Under the pieces are notes generated by a model. That model worked only from the letters and a program-made list of their open reading frames with translations, ran no database searches and was not told the origin of the DNA. The translations under genes and the position numbers were made by a program. From an uncultured Mycoplasmataceae bacterium (GTDB lineage Bacteria; Bacillota_I; Bacilli_A; Mycoplasmatales; Hepatoplasmataceae), in NCBI GenBank assembly GCA_947330515.1, contig CAMZOE010000046.1, positions 1 to 53,579 of the forward strand: a stretch of 53,579 bases of DNA, given 5' to 3'. The stretch's first letter is position 1. Each line of letters starts with the position of its first letter. This document shows, one piece after another, positions 21,188 to 32,465 of this stretch.

Positions 21188-21622
21188 CTAAATTTGTTTT
21201 CCTAAATACTTCGATTTAAACGCCATAGGAAAAATATCAGAAAATAATATTTCTTTTTTCTCTCCATCATCGTTCCACATAACAATAATTGTTTTTTCAG
21301 TTGCAAACTCTGAAATAAATTGTCTACATAAACCACATGGTGGGGTAAATGAACCTTGAATTTTATCACTTTCATCATTAGAAGAAGAATTTAAATTTTT
21401 TGCATAAATATGAACTTCTTTAATGTTTATATTCTTTTTTCCTTGAGAAATTGCATTAGAAATTGCATTTCTTTCTGCACAAATTGTTCCCCCAAAAGAA
21501 ATGTTTTCTACATTAACACCTTTAAAAATTGTACCATCTTCATAAACGATTATAGAAGCGACTATAAAATTAGAATATGGTGCATAGGAATTTTCGCTTA
21601 AATCTTTAAGTTTTTCAAACAT
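21188..21622 (-). CDS. cdd: Cytidine deaminase
   Basis: 144 residues. The start is set at the ATG at 21622 because GGAG stands just before it; the track starts at a TTG that is part of that ribosome-binding site. Zinc-binding and catalytic motifs TICAERNAI (CAE) and PPCGLCRQ (PCxxC) are intact, as is APYSNF. It deaminates cytidine and deoxycytidine for pyrimidine salvage, which fits the nucleoside transporter at 33-41 kb. Promoter visible upstream; co-transcribed with era and recO. Confidence 0.94.
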   Translation of the reverse strand: MFEKLKDLSENSYAPYSNFIVASIIVYEDGTIFKGVNVENISFGGTICAERNAISNAISQGKKNINIKEVHIYAKNLNSSSNDESDKIQGSFTPPCGLCRQFISEFATEKTIIVMWNDDGEKKEILFSDIFPMAFKSKYLGKQI

Positions 21623-21649
21623 TTTACTCTCCAATTAATTATTAAGTTA

Positions 21650-21677
21650 ATTATATAATTATACATATAATAAACAA
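21650..21677 (-). promoter_or_regulatory. Promoter of cdd-era-recO
   Basis: On the minus strand TTGTTT, 16 nt, TATAAT, 27 nt before the cdd start, so the housekeeping genes need not depend on the upstream transfer operon. Confidence 0.6.
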
Positions 21678-21693
21678 TAAAAATAAATATGAG

Positions 21694-24204
21694 TTAATAT
21701 TCTTTGTTATCTTGAATTTGTTCTTTTCTTAGAATTAAATGTTTAGTAAAATCATCAAAATCAACTTTAAATAAAATATTGTTTTTTTCATTTAAATAAA
21801 GAAAATTTCCTCTTGCTTTTTGAAAATGTTCTATTTCATATTGATTAAGCTTTTGCATTTTAGTTTCTAATAAAGAATTTAATAATTTAATTTCTTCTGC
21901 TTCAATTTTTCCTATAAATAAATTAGAAGTATTTGAAAAAATAGATTGTAGTAAATTATTATCTTCAGTACTAAAATCAGAAATATTTTGTGTTCCTAAC
22001 ATAATCATAGTATTAAATTTTCTTGCTTCTCTTACCATTTTAGAAATAACTGTTAAAGTTTTAAAATCATTAAAAAAGAGATGAGATTCATCAATTATTA
22101 TTGATAAAAACTTATTATTCTTAAAATCGTTTTCATACATTGTACCATTTATATAATCCATAATTAAAAAATAATTTGCTTTCTTTAAATTTTTATCACT
22201 TGTTTTTAAAATTTCAAAAGTATTAAAAATTATTAAAGGTTCATCGATTTCAATATTTTGTTCTTTATTAAAAATATTATATATTCCACCAATAAAAGGT
22301 GATAATATTTGTCTTTTAATATTTTCATCATGAATTCATGCATTAAAAATTGCAAAAGTTGCTTGTTTTTCTAATAATTTAGCTTTATTTACAAATTCTT
22401 CTTTTTTATAAAATTCATAAAAGTCTACAAAAAATAATTTCAAATGTTTTCTGAAATTAGAAAATGTTTCGATATCATAATAAATATTATCCTGAAATAA
22501 AATTTCAATAAAATTAGAGATTAAGGAAATTTTTTCATTAAGATGATCATTTAAAGTTTTTTGTGGATCAACATAATTAAAAGCAAAAGGATTAATTATA
22601 TTTTGAGAATTAAAATTAATTTTTTTACCAACAAAAAAATCAAGAAAATAATCATACTCATTATGAGGATCAATAATAATAACTCTTGATTTTGATAAAG
22701 TCAATAATGTTAAAATAACTAATTTCATCAATGTCGTTTTTCCTGAACCAGTTTTTCCAATTACTAAATTAATAAAATTCGATCTATTAGTTAAATTAAG
22801 AGGATTATAAACAAAAGGTTTATATTCATTAAGAAATCCCAATAATAGTCCTTTTTCATCTATGTAATTAAAATTAACAAAAGGGAAAAATCATGCAATA
22901 GTCCTTTGTGGCATTAAGAAATATTCCTTTTCTTGTCTAAACTTTAGAAGTGATTCTATTTTTTCGTGTTGTTCAAACCATACAGAATTAAGTTTAATTG
23001 AGTTCATTTTAAGAATATTCTTAATATCGCGATAAACTTTTTTGTATTCTTCTTCAGGACTTGAAATAATAACATCAATCTCACATTTAATTAAAGTATC
23101 AAAACCTAGAATTACATCAGATAAAACTTTACGATTAGAATAATAATCTGATTCACTTTTTATTTCTTCTTGAACTTTTTTAGTATCTTCAAAATTATTT
23201 TTTCTATTAGTTAAATATTTCTCATAAATTTTAACCGCTTTTGTTTGATCGGCTTTTTCAATAGTAAAAACAAAATTAGCATAAGGATTTAAAATAATGT
23301 CATTAAATCAAAACTCTCCTAAATCAACACCATTAAAATTAACCTTACTAATAGAAGATCTTTTTCTCTCACCAGGAATTTCTTCAAAATCAAAATAATT
23401 TTTATGTTCATTAATACCTGTTGTAGAACCTAATATTCTACTTAATAATTGTCTTTTAGAAATTTTTGATTCTTTAATATTTATTCCAATATCTCTTAAA
23501 ATATTTAAATTGTAATCAATTTCATTTTTATCTTTTATAGAATAAAATTCAAAATATAAATAAAAAGTAAAATCTTCTTTCTCTTGTAATAAAACTTTAT
23601 TTAATTCGATAAAATTTTCTATTACTAATGATTTATTTTTATCTTCTTCCAATTTCATTTGTTTTTGTAAATATAAATTATTTTTTATCAATGGAAAAAT
23701 ATTGTGAGTTTTAATAATTTTTAAAGGAAATTCATTTACTCCTAAAAATTCATTAAAACGTTGAACAATCTCTTCTTTTTTTGGACCTAAAAAAGAAGAA
23801 ATATCAATTCCATTGACCACTTGATAAACAATGTGTTTAGAATTAGTTTCTTCTTTATAACTTTTGTCTTCATTATTATTTATTTCATTATTTTCTTCAT
23901 CATTATATTCATTAATCAAATAATCTAATGAATATTTTTTTGGTTTACCAAGAAAAGAAAGTCATAAAGAAATAATTTCATAACCTTTATAATTATTAGT
24001 TTCTCAAATTAATCAAAAAAAAGAAGTTCAAGTGAAAAATACTGTTAATACTTTCCATAAAATTGATGGAAGAAAAACAATTACTAAAATAGTAATGGTA
24101 ATTGTTGCTAACAATAAAATAGTATCAATAATTGTAATATCTCCAAAAATAGAAGAACGATATAAAATAAATTTTCTTTTTTTTCTAATACCACTTTTAA
24201 ACAT
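21694..24204 (-). CDS. VirB4/TraE-like conjugation ATPase with N-terminal membrane part
   Basis: 836 residues joining three track ORFs across TGA codons. Residues 1-80 hold two membrane helices (TIIDTILLLATITITILVIVF, WKVLTVFFTWTSFFWLIW) in a VirB3/PrgI-like arrangement. The C-terminal half is the ATPase: Walker A VIGKTGSGKTTLMKL at about 465, Walker B FLSIIIDESHLFF at about 680, and MIMLGTQNISDF. VirB4-type ATPases power pilus and channel assembly at the membrane. It is the last gene of the four-gene transfer operon. Closest known counterparts by layout are the TraE-like proteins of mycoplasma ICEs; this was not checked by search. Confidence 0.86.
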
Positions 24205-24237
24205 ATTTTTCTCTTTTCTTACTTTCTTTAGTTAATT

Positions 24238-25569
24238 TTATTTTTTTGTTCCTGGTTTTTCAAATCTATTCAAGTTTCTTAAATTTCTTTGTTCATGAAT
24301 CCTTGTTTTAGAAGATAATTTTTTAATTGATTTTGCACCATAAACATAAGGTGTAGCTAATAATTTTCCTTCTTTTCATAAGTTTTTTTGATAATGTTGA
24401 GTTCTTGCTGATAAATTTGAAATTGTAGTAGCAAATCCAACATTAGTGCCTGCCCCGAATATAAAGGCAATTAATGCTTTAGAACTTTCTAACATATATG
24501 CCCCAGAAATAATCATAACAATAATGAAACCTTCTTGAATCATACTTGAAAAATTAGTTAATTTGTTATATGCAAATGATGTAATATAAGGCAGTGAAGC
24601 AATGTATAATGTATAACCTCCAAAAAGGAAAACAACATTGAAAATTTTATAATTAATAACTTGAAATCAAAATTTAAATCTAGTCGAATCATCTGAAACA
24701 CTTATAGAAATAACAATTGGGGAAACAAACATTAAAATGAAAATTTCATAAATTCTTATCCCTAAATCAAAAACAATTCATGCAATTAAATAAGTTAATA
24801 TTGAAGTTGTAATCATAAAAACAATAAAAGAAAAGTTTTGTAAATCAGCATCAAAAGGATTTAATGGAATTGTAGAAAAATCATGCGGATAATCATAAAA
24901 AGAATTATTAAAAATAATTAAAGCTAAATTACTATCAGATTGACTTGATAAATGAAAGATAATAGAAATTAAAAAAATTACTAAAACATTTAAAAAGAAA
25001 ATTACATAAGGAACTAAAATTATTAAAAGTAATAGTTGAAAAATATTAAAAAATAAGTTACTCCCTTCTTTTTGAGCATTACCCCTTGATCAAAATATTT
25101 TAAATAATTTAATTAAAATAAATACAGTACCTACTGCTATTAAAATAACAATACTTCATATTAAAAATGTTTTTGCAGAAATTGAAAGAGCGTTTAAAAT
25201 AATTGGATAAAAACTCATAATATAAATTAAACTTTGTAAAAGGTTTAAAATTCAAACAATTGCAGGAACAAAAATAATATATAAAGCCATTAAAATTCCA
25301 GTAATAATTTCTATAATTATATCTTCAAAACTTCTAGTATTTTTGATAACGGTTCCACCATGGAAAACAGTTCCACTAACACCATAAATTAATCCTAAAA
25401 TTATAGCAACAAAAAAGAAGAATATCAAAGTAAATTTAAAGATTTTTTTAAAATAAAAAATAAAAAGTTTAAAATATTTTTCTAAATTATTTAAAAAAAT
25501 TGGGTATCCTTGATTATTTTTTTCTTGATAATTAATTTGGATTTTATTTTTTGTTAATTTTTGTTTCAT
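24238..25569 (-). CDS. Polytopic VirB6/TrbL-like membrane protein of the transfer module
   Basis: 443 residues; only its N-terminus appears in the track (25252-25569). Seven or more membrane helices, beginning IFKFTLIFFFFVAIILGLIYG, a Trp/Gly-rich centre (LIAWIVFDLGIRIYEIFILM, FVSPIVISISVSDDSTRFKFW) and a basic cytoplasmic C-terminal tail. Position between a VirB4-like ATPase and a pilin-like protein and the central aromatic block suggest the VirB6-like inner channel subunit, as in the family of ICE transmembrane proteins named after Mbov_0396. Assignment is by layout and context. Starts 3 nt after the preceding stop (TAAATG). Confidence 0.66.
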
Positions 25570-25839
25570 TTATGTTCATACCGATCCAAAAACTATTAAT
25601 AAAGCAATATCAATAGTTAGCATTCCAATCCAAGAAAATACCATCCATTTAACTGAAGAATTAATTCTTTTTCTTTGTGCTTCATCATCTCTTGAATTTC
25701 ATATTTTTCTAAAATACCACATTAATCCAACAAAAAGCATTAATATCACCAATAATGTTAATCCAATTAAAAATCATTTTGATAAAAAATATAAATATTC
25801 TTCTGCAGTTCCGTCTAAAATTAGTATAAAATTGTTCAT
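25570..25839 (-). CDS. Small two-helix protein, pilin-like (VirB2/TrbC position)
   Basis: 89 residues, not in the track because of TGA codons. Helix 1 WFLIGLTLLVILMLFVGLMW, a short basic loop (RDDEAQRKRI), helix 2 WMVFSWIGMLTIDIALLIVF. Two helices separated by a short charged loop at this position in a transfer operon fit a VirB2/TrbC-like pilin; a mycoplasma ICE family of this kind is known (pilin-like, named after Mbov_0395). No clear leader-peptidase site. TAA then ATG of the next gene are adjacent. Confidence 0.6.
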
Positions 25840-25864
25840 TTGTTTTCTCTTTTCTCTTTCTTAA

Positions 25865-28708
25865 TTAATACTTGTTTTTTTTATTTTCCAAGTTTTTATT
25901 TTTATATCAATATATCACTCAAGGTCTAACAATAAAAATAATTAACAATATAAATAATGCAATAATAATAATAAGTAAAAGGATAAAAAAACCTTTAAAA
26001 TTATAAAAAACATTGTGTCTGATGTAATTATTATTTTTTACTTTAATGTTAGTTGTCTTTCCTATTTCTTGATAAGCAATTGATTCTTTAGAATGTTTAA
26101 CACTAAGATTTATTCTAAAATAATCAACCTCTCCCAAAGTAGTACTATCCGAAATATTTTTTTCCTTATTTTTAATAACAATATTTACATCAGATAATTG
26201 TAATAAAATTTTATCATCATTTAAATCTTTTGAAGGTGAAGATGATCAACTATTATCATATTCATTAATGGTATCAATAATTAAATTATAAAAATTTAAT
26301 TTTAATTCTCCATAATGTGTTTCAGAAGTAAAACTTTTCTCTGAATAAAATTGATTTAAATTCTCAAAAACCATATCTGTAAAATCTTGATTATCATTTA
26401 ATTTATCAAGATTATAATAATTAAAAATTAAATCAATAGGAATATTTTCTATTTTAATACTACCAAGAAAATGTGATTTTTCTACTCTTGAAATTGTTAA
26501 CTTAGTGTTTTGATTAAGATAATTTTTATTATCATTAAAAGAATAGTTAAATGATAATTCTTTATCAATATCTTCAATTTCACAATGAAAAAAATCTTCA
26601 ACGCTACTTATAAAAGTTGTTTTTAAAACTTTATCAAAAGAAATATTATTTTTAATATCATCAACTTTAATTCTATTTAATGGAATTTTATCACCATACC
26701 AATCAATTAACTTTGTTTGAAAATTTTTAAGAAAATTTGCAAAAGAACCAGCATCTTCAACAAAATCATTTAATTTAAATAATGTTCCCAAGTGATCAAT
26801 CAACATATTAACTTGAAGAGAGTTTAGTTTATAATAAAAATCAAGATTTTTGGAATAACCATTTTCAATGGCAACTTCTCTTACTTCTTTTCCTTCTTCT
26901 GTATCAAAATAATTTACTGGTTTAGCAATTGAAGAACCAACAATTACAAATTGATAAATTCATTCTTTTCCAAAGTTATCTTTAATATCTAGTTTATGAT
27001 AACCAATATCAGAAATAACAATTTTTTCTTTATCAACTATCTTTCCATCTAAATTAACTTCTTTGATTAATGCTTTAGAATTACCTTCAATAGAAGCATT
27101 CATTTCATAAGAAGAAGAAAAATCATCAATTAAAAAATTACTTGTATCTTTTTGATCAACTTCTATATCATTAGTAACGTATGGAGTTATATTATTACCA
27201 TTATCTACATTATTAACAACTATATTAGGATTATAATCACTTAAAATAATTATTTTTGGAAGAACAATTTTATCCATCTTTCCATTGTTAAATTTTATTT
27301 TAATTCTATATTCTTTTTCTATAAATTCTTTCTTATCTAAAAAAATTTCATAAACATTATGTTTCTTTTCAATCATTTTGTCGTTTACAAAAAGACTTGC
27401 AATTTGAGAGTTATTAATTTGAAAAGAAATATCTTGATCTAAATAAATATTTTCATTAAAAAAATAATCACCTTTATAATTAACATTATTAATCCATGGA
27501 AATGTTTTAGTATAAATAGTATCGTTATATTCATAAACAAAGAAATAATCTAGTGCATAAAACAATTTTGTCGGTTTACTTGAAAAAGAAAATATTTGAC
27601 TATATATAGGCTCTTTCTTAAATCAACTACTTGTAGTATCTAGAAAATAAACTTTTTGATTAGAACCATTATCTATTATGAAATAATAATTTCCTTTATT
27701 TGTTTGTTTATAATTTGTAATTGTTTTTCCTTCTAAAAAAGGAAGTTCTATTTTTACTGTTAATTCACCTCAAGAAAGTCCTTCATCTAATTTGAATAAA
27801 TAAAATTTGTTATCTTTTTTTAAAATTTCAAAATCACTAAGATATCTTCCATACAATTCATCATAAAAATATAATTCTGGTTCAAAAGTATTAGTACTAA
27901 CATCATATTTAATAAAAGATTTGTTTTTAATATTATTAATCCACATACTATTTATCGTTGAAAAACTATTTGGATCAAAACTACTAATATCCTTATTTTT
28001 ATAAGTAATATCTTCAATTGAATTTTTTGTTGAATAATTAATATATCCAAATTTAGTTTTATCTCCTGAACCAATATCGTTATTCTTAACAACTAAATGA
28101 TCTTGATCTGCATAAATAACTTCCTGTGAAGGAGCTTTATCTCATGGTGCGGTTTTTTTATCTGTTTTATCATATGTTGGGTTTTCATTGTCATTAATAA
28201 AGACTTGTAAATCATATATATCTCCCATTACAGGTCTATCAGTCTCTAAAACATTTAATCTATAATTGTCTAATGAGTTAATATTTCCGCCCACATTTAA
28301 GTCATCGCTTAATAAATCAAAATAAAAATCACTTTCATTTAGTCCACTTGAAAATCTAACTTTATTATCCCTTATTTCTCTAAGGTCTTCAAAAGAAAAA
28401 TTATCCAAATTTGTTTCTTCAGTTAATGTTAAAGTTTTATTGTTAAATTTATACCATTCATTTTCTTTATCATTTTTTATATTAATTAAAGCATATTCAT
28501 CATTAGAACTATATTGATATTCACCTTGAGGAATATCGGAAATACTTATTTCTTTATCTTCTTTTAAAGAAAAAGTTTTTTGAGGAAACCAAGAAAGCTC
28601 ATAAAGATTATTTTCCAAATCATTAAAACTTGTTTTTACTCCTAAAATAATAGAGAGAAAAATTACCAATACCACAAACACAAACGACAAAACTTTTAGT
28701 TTTTTCAT
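25865..28708 (-). CDS. Large membrane-anchored surface protein of the transfer module
   Basis: 947 residues from joining four track ORFs plus TGA-interrupted gaps. N-terminal signal (VLSFVFVVLVIFLSIILGV) without lipobox Cys, an ectodomain of about 840 residues rich in Asp, Asn and aromatic residues with strand-like text, a C-terminal membrane helix (FFILLLIIIIALFILLIIFIV) and a basic tail of about 20 residues. First gene of the transfer operon. Mycoplasma ICEs carry a similar large anchored protein beside the pilin-like and VirB6-like genes, so a role in mating contact or in the extracellular part of the channel is inferred. No domain recognised. Confidence 0.65.
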
Positions 28709-28772
28709 TAAATTATCCCATTTCTTTTTTTACTTTTCTCTAATAAAAATATTTTAATATAAATTTATCTTT

Positions 28773-29066
28773 TTATAAATAATTCTTTCTGAAATCTTCT
28801 TTTAAAAAATCTAAAAAATTAACTCCAAGAAGAATATAAAGTTCAAAAATCTTTTCATTAGACATTTCTTCTAAAGAAGCAAAAATTTCTCTATTTTCTT
28901 CAATATCAGCTAAATGATCCTTTATTAATCCTTTAATTTCTTCTTTATTTTTAATTTGAAAATATTTATCAATCCGATTTGAAAATGTTCTTACAATAAA
29001 ATTTATATTCAATTCAAGCAATTTTATTTCGTTTAATTCTTTTAATCAATTCTTTTTTTCTTCCAT
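28773..29066 (-). CDS. Small acidic helical protein of unknown function
   Basis: 97 residues from ATG at 29066 through one TGA(Trp); the track begins at an internal TTG. Mostly amphipathic helices (NKEEIKGLIKDHLADIEENR, MSNEKIFELYILLGVNFLDF), no membrane segment. No ribosome-binding site; alternating TATATATAT about 7 nt upstream suggests a leaderless message. It lies between the APC permease terminator and the transfer operon, on the same strand as that operon and upstream of it. Not recognised. Confidence 0.55.
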
Positions 29067-29100
29067 ACATAAATATATATATAAAAGTAAAATAATCAAC

Positions 29101-29130
29101 AAAAAAATCAACAATTGGAGTTGTTGATTT
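29101..29130. terminator. Terminator after the amino-acid permease
   Basis: AAATCAACAA, 6-nt loop, TTGTTGATTT with an A-run on one side (T-run on the minus strand), 14 nt after the permease stop. Confidence 0.8.
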
Positions 29131-29143
29131 TAAATTTTAAAAA

Positions 29144-30799
29144 TTATTTTAAAGATTCAATATATTCTTTCATTGTCATATGTTTAGAATATGCATCTTG
29201 ATATGGTTTTTTTGCTTCTCAAACTGAAGCAGGTTGTTTTTTAATGTTTCTTGATTGATAGAAGAAAGAAAACAAAATAACAAAAACAATAGCAAGAATT
29301 ACCGATAGTTGAATAATCGCTAAATTCATTTTAGCTTTGTCTCCCGAAGTTATTCCATTAGATAAATCACTAAAAATTCCATAACCCATTATTAGAACAA
29401 CAAATGACATTCCAACAATTGATATTATTGCTCCCGGAATGAAAGTTTTGGATTTATCAACTTCTACTTTTTTAGTAAATCTATTTACTAATCCACCAGT
29501 GATTACAAAAGTATAAATAACAAAGTTAATTACAGTATATAAATTAGAAATGTAATCACTCATACCAATATATGCTTTTGTACCTCCATCCACTTCAACT
29601 AAACCTGCTGAAGTAAATCAAGCAACAGCATCAAGCCCTCGCATAAGAACAACCGCAATAAGTGATAAATAAAGAATTCTTAATCCAGATTTATATGGAT
29701 TACGATTATCAATTCTTTGTAATAAAGAACTATCTTTATCAACAATAATGTTAGTGTTTGAAGCATCAGACATTGATCACATATATGAAGTAGCATATCC
29801 GAAAACAGCAGTAATAATTGAGATTGAAACAACGATTGACATTGCTACCAATATTCAATTATCCTTTTCATTTCTAACAAATAAATGTGATAAAACTGCA
29901 CTAATTGAAAAAGCATCTGCAGAAGTAGTTCCTTCTTGAACATCCGCAAGTGCAAATGTGGAAATTGAAAATAAAATATAAATTAAAGTAATTGCTAAAA
30001 TAGAAATAATAGCTGCAATTTTATAAGTATTTTCGCTTTTTGCTTCTGTTGAAAGAGAAGCAGAATAAATAAATCCATCAAAGGCAAATAATATTGGTGG
30101 TAAAACCATTAATACTTGAGAGAAATTATTAAATAAACTACCATCTAAACCATCTGCAAAAGCATCTAGATTTCCTGCTCCTTTATTAATAATATTATTT
30201 GGATCAAAAATATTATTAACCGAAATATCCGAAATATTAGTTCCAACACCAATTAAAATAGCAAATAATACTATTAGTGATAAAGGAATAATTTTAATTA
30301 TTGTTCCTGATAAGGTAATTCCTTTTGTTGTTTTTGTAAAAAAGATTGTAATCATGAACGAAATCAAAATAATCAAAATCGCAAATAAAGTAATCATCCA
30401 AAATGCATGCATTTGATGTTTGAATGTTACCGATTCAAATAATTGATTAACTGCAAATATTGCTTCTGAAGAAACAACTAATGGAAAATAAACAAATAAA
30501 AAGTATCCCCCAACAAACATTGAAGCCTTAGGACCTCAAAAATATCTTGTTCAAGAGTTAATTGTTCCTTGTTCATTTCGATTCTTGGTAATTGAAGAAA
30601 TTTCTACAATTGATACAAGAATTGCAAGAACCAATAATCCACCAATAATCCAAGCAATTGTTGCAAGAATTGAAGATCCAGTTCCTTCCATTACTTGATT
30701 ATTTTTTACATAAATTCCAGAACCAACTACCGTACCAATGATAATAGCAATCATTGATATTAGACCATACTGATTCTTTTCTTGTTTTTGGTTTTTCAT
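29144..30799 (-). CDS. APC-superfamily amino acid permease
   Basis: 551 residues joining three track ORFs. Begins YGLISMIAIIIGTVVGSGIY, the APC helix-1 signature with the GSGI unwound segment that binds the amino-acid carboxylate; helix 6 carries LPPILFAFDGFIYSASLSTE, again the family pattern. About 12 membrane helices; the loop with FDPNNIINKGAGNLDAFADG is extracellular. Substrate cannot be read from sequence. Monocistronic: terminator follows, and a terminator of the upstream gene lies about 50 nt before it. Confidence 0.88.
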
Positions 30800-30844
30800 T
30801 TTTCAACTTTCTTAAAATTACTTTGTAAATTATTTTTTTAATAA

Positions 30845-30872
30845 ATAATAAAGAAACAACAATTGTTTCTTT
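30845..30872 (-). terminator. Terminator of the acidic-protein gene
   Basis: AAAGAAACAA/TTGTTTCTTT with a 3-nt loop; on the minus strand followed by an AT-rich, moderately T-rich tail. About 30 nt after the stop. Confidence 0.55.
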
Positions 30873-30903
30873 ATAAAATTTAAACTATGCTATAGATATA
30901 ACA

Positions 30904-32364
30904 TTAATGATAAACATTATCAATTACTTTTTTTTCAAAATCATGTTGTTTTTGTTTTTCAATTTCATTTCTTATATATTTATCCATGTACATGTAATCA
31001 TCTTCAAATTTGTCTTTGTTATCTAACAAGATTTCTTCTTCAGAAGAAGTTTTATTGTTTTCATGATAAATTTGATTAATTAATTTATCTTCTTCAAGGA
31101 AAAATTCTGAATCATCAAAATCGTCTTCTAAAATTGTTGGAACTATTTCTTCTTCTTTAATTTTATTAAAGAAATCAAATAATTCTTCTTTAGTAAATTC
31201 ACTAGTTTCTTCATCAAAGAAATCATCATTTCTTAATTGATTAGTTTTTGAAGTATTATTTGTGTCATTTATGTTGTCATTTGAAGTTAAAACTTTTTGT
31301 GATTCATTTTGTTTTTCTTCATCCACAAGATCTACAAGACCTTCATTTTCTATAATGTCTCTACTATTTTCAACAGTTATAGCATCAAGATAATTATCCT
31401 CTTCTAATTCATCATTAGAGATAATTTTTTCTATTGTTGAAGAATTTTCTTCAAAAAGATATTTATTTTCGTTAGAAATTTTATTTTCATCCTCGATAAT
31501 ATTGTTATCATATTCTTCATCGATGAATTCTTCGTCATCATATTCATCTTCTTCGTCAATAAAATCTGATTCGTCATCATATTCATCTTCTTCATCATCA
31601 AAATAATTAACTTCATAATTATTTCCATCAAATGAATCTTCATCTTCAAAAATATTTTCTTCTTCTAAAGCATTATCACCAACCATTGATGAATTTTCTT
31701 TTAAAAGAGAAGCATCATTTGTAACATCAAATGAAACAGATAAAAATTTCTTATCAAACTCTAATGTTTCTTCGATTAAATAACTCGCTTCCACAATGTT
31801 ATTTGTTGCTGAAGTTTTTAGCACTTCAACAACTCCATTATTTACTTTTTTATCTTTATCATTAGTAACAATAAATGAAATAGATAAAAACTCTTCTAAG
31901 TTTATCGGTTGATGTTCTCTTTCTAAAACTAATTGTGTATCTAAAAGATTTGATGTTAACTCTTCTTCTTGCTTATCAGCAGCTAGAATATCAATAGGAG
32001 AAGTTTTTTTATTGCTATTAACAATATTATTTTTAGTTAAAAATTCTCCTTTAGAAAAGAAGGTTTCAATGTCTTTGTTCTCTCTTAATAAAAAGGAAAT
32101 AAAAAAATAATTTGTTTTTTCTATAACTCTTCCAAAAAGTATTTTTTTACCATTAACAACATACTCACCATAAACTTTAACTGCTTGGGAATTTAAACTA
32201 TCTTTGTTTTTAGGTATGGAAAGATACAATAACGATTCTTTTTTATTAAAATTAACTTTTATCGGTGATAATTTATTTTTAGTAGCATTGTTTATTTGTT
32301 TTTTACTATAAAAATTAAACTTAATTAAACCAAATTTCCTTTTATTTGTTTTTTTTTCTTTCAT
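30904..32364 (-). CDS. Highly acidic low-complexity protein
   Basis: 486 residues, complete in the track (no TGA). Residues 1-115 are basic and strand-rich (VKVYGEYVVNGKKILFGRVI), perhaps a small folded domain. From about 160 on the protein is Asp/Glu-rich with a repeat block EDEYDDESDFIDEEDEYDDE around 245-285. No signal peptide or membrane helix, so likely cytoplasmic. Two copies of a motif SISFIVTND / SVSFDVTND lie at about 150 and 200. Not recognised; acidic repeat proteins of this kind occur in mycoplasma cytoskeleton and attachment structures, but that link is only a guess. Good GGAG ribosome-binding site. Confidence 0.65.
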   Translation of the reverse strand: MKEKKTNKRKFGLIKFNFYSKKQINNATKNKLSPIKVNFNKKESLLYLSIPKNKDSLNSQAVKVYGEYVVNGKKILFGRVIEKTNYFFISFLLRENKDIETFFSKGEFLTKNNIVNSNKKTSPIDILAADKQEEELTSNLLDTQLVLEREHQPINLEEFLSISFIVTNDKDKKVNNGVVEVLKTSATNNIVEASYLIEETLEFDKKFLSVSFDVTNDASLLKENSSMVGDNALEEENIFEDEDSFDGNNYEVNYFDDEEDEYDDESDFIDEEDEYDDEEFIDEEYDNNIIEDENKISNENKYLFEENSSTIEKIISNDELEEDNYLDAITVENSRDIIENEGLVDLVDEEKQNESQKVLTSNDNINDTNNTSKTNQLRNDDFFDEETSEFTKEELFDFFNKIKEEEIVPTILEDDFDDSEFFLEEDKLINQIYHENNKTSSEEEILLDNKDKFEDDYMYMDKYIRNEIEKQKQHDFEKKVIDNVYH

Positions 32365-32465
32365 AAATTGTCTCCAAAAATAATAGTTTTTTTAACATAA
32401 AAAAAACATTTATATACACATATTATACATTTATTAAAGATGTTTTAGTGTTTTTAGTTTTTTGA

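Noticed and set aside
31431-31649. Minus-strand ORF of 72 codons rich in Met/Ile/Lys
   Set aside because: Frame-shifted shadow of the GAT/GAA-rich repeat in the acidic protein.
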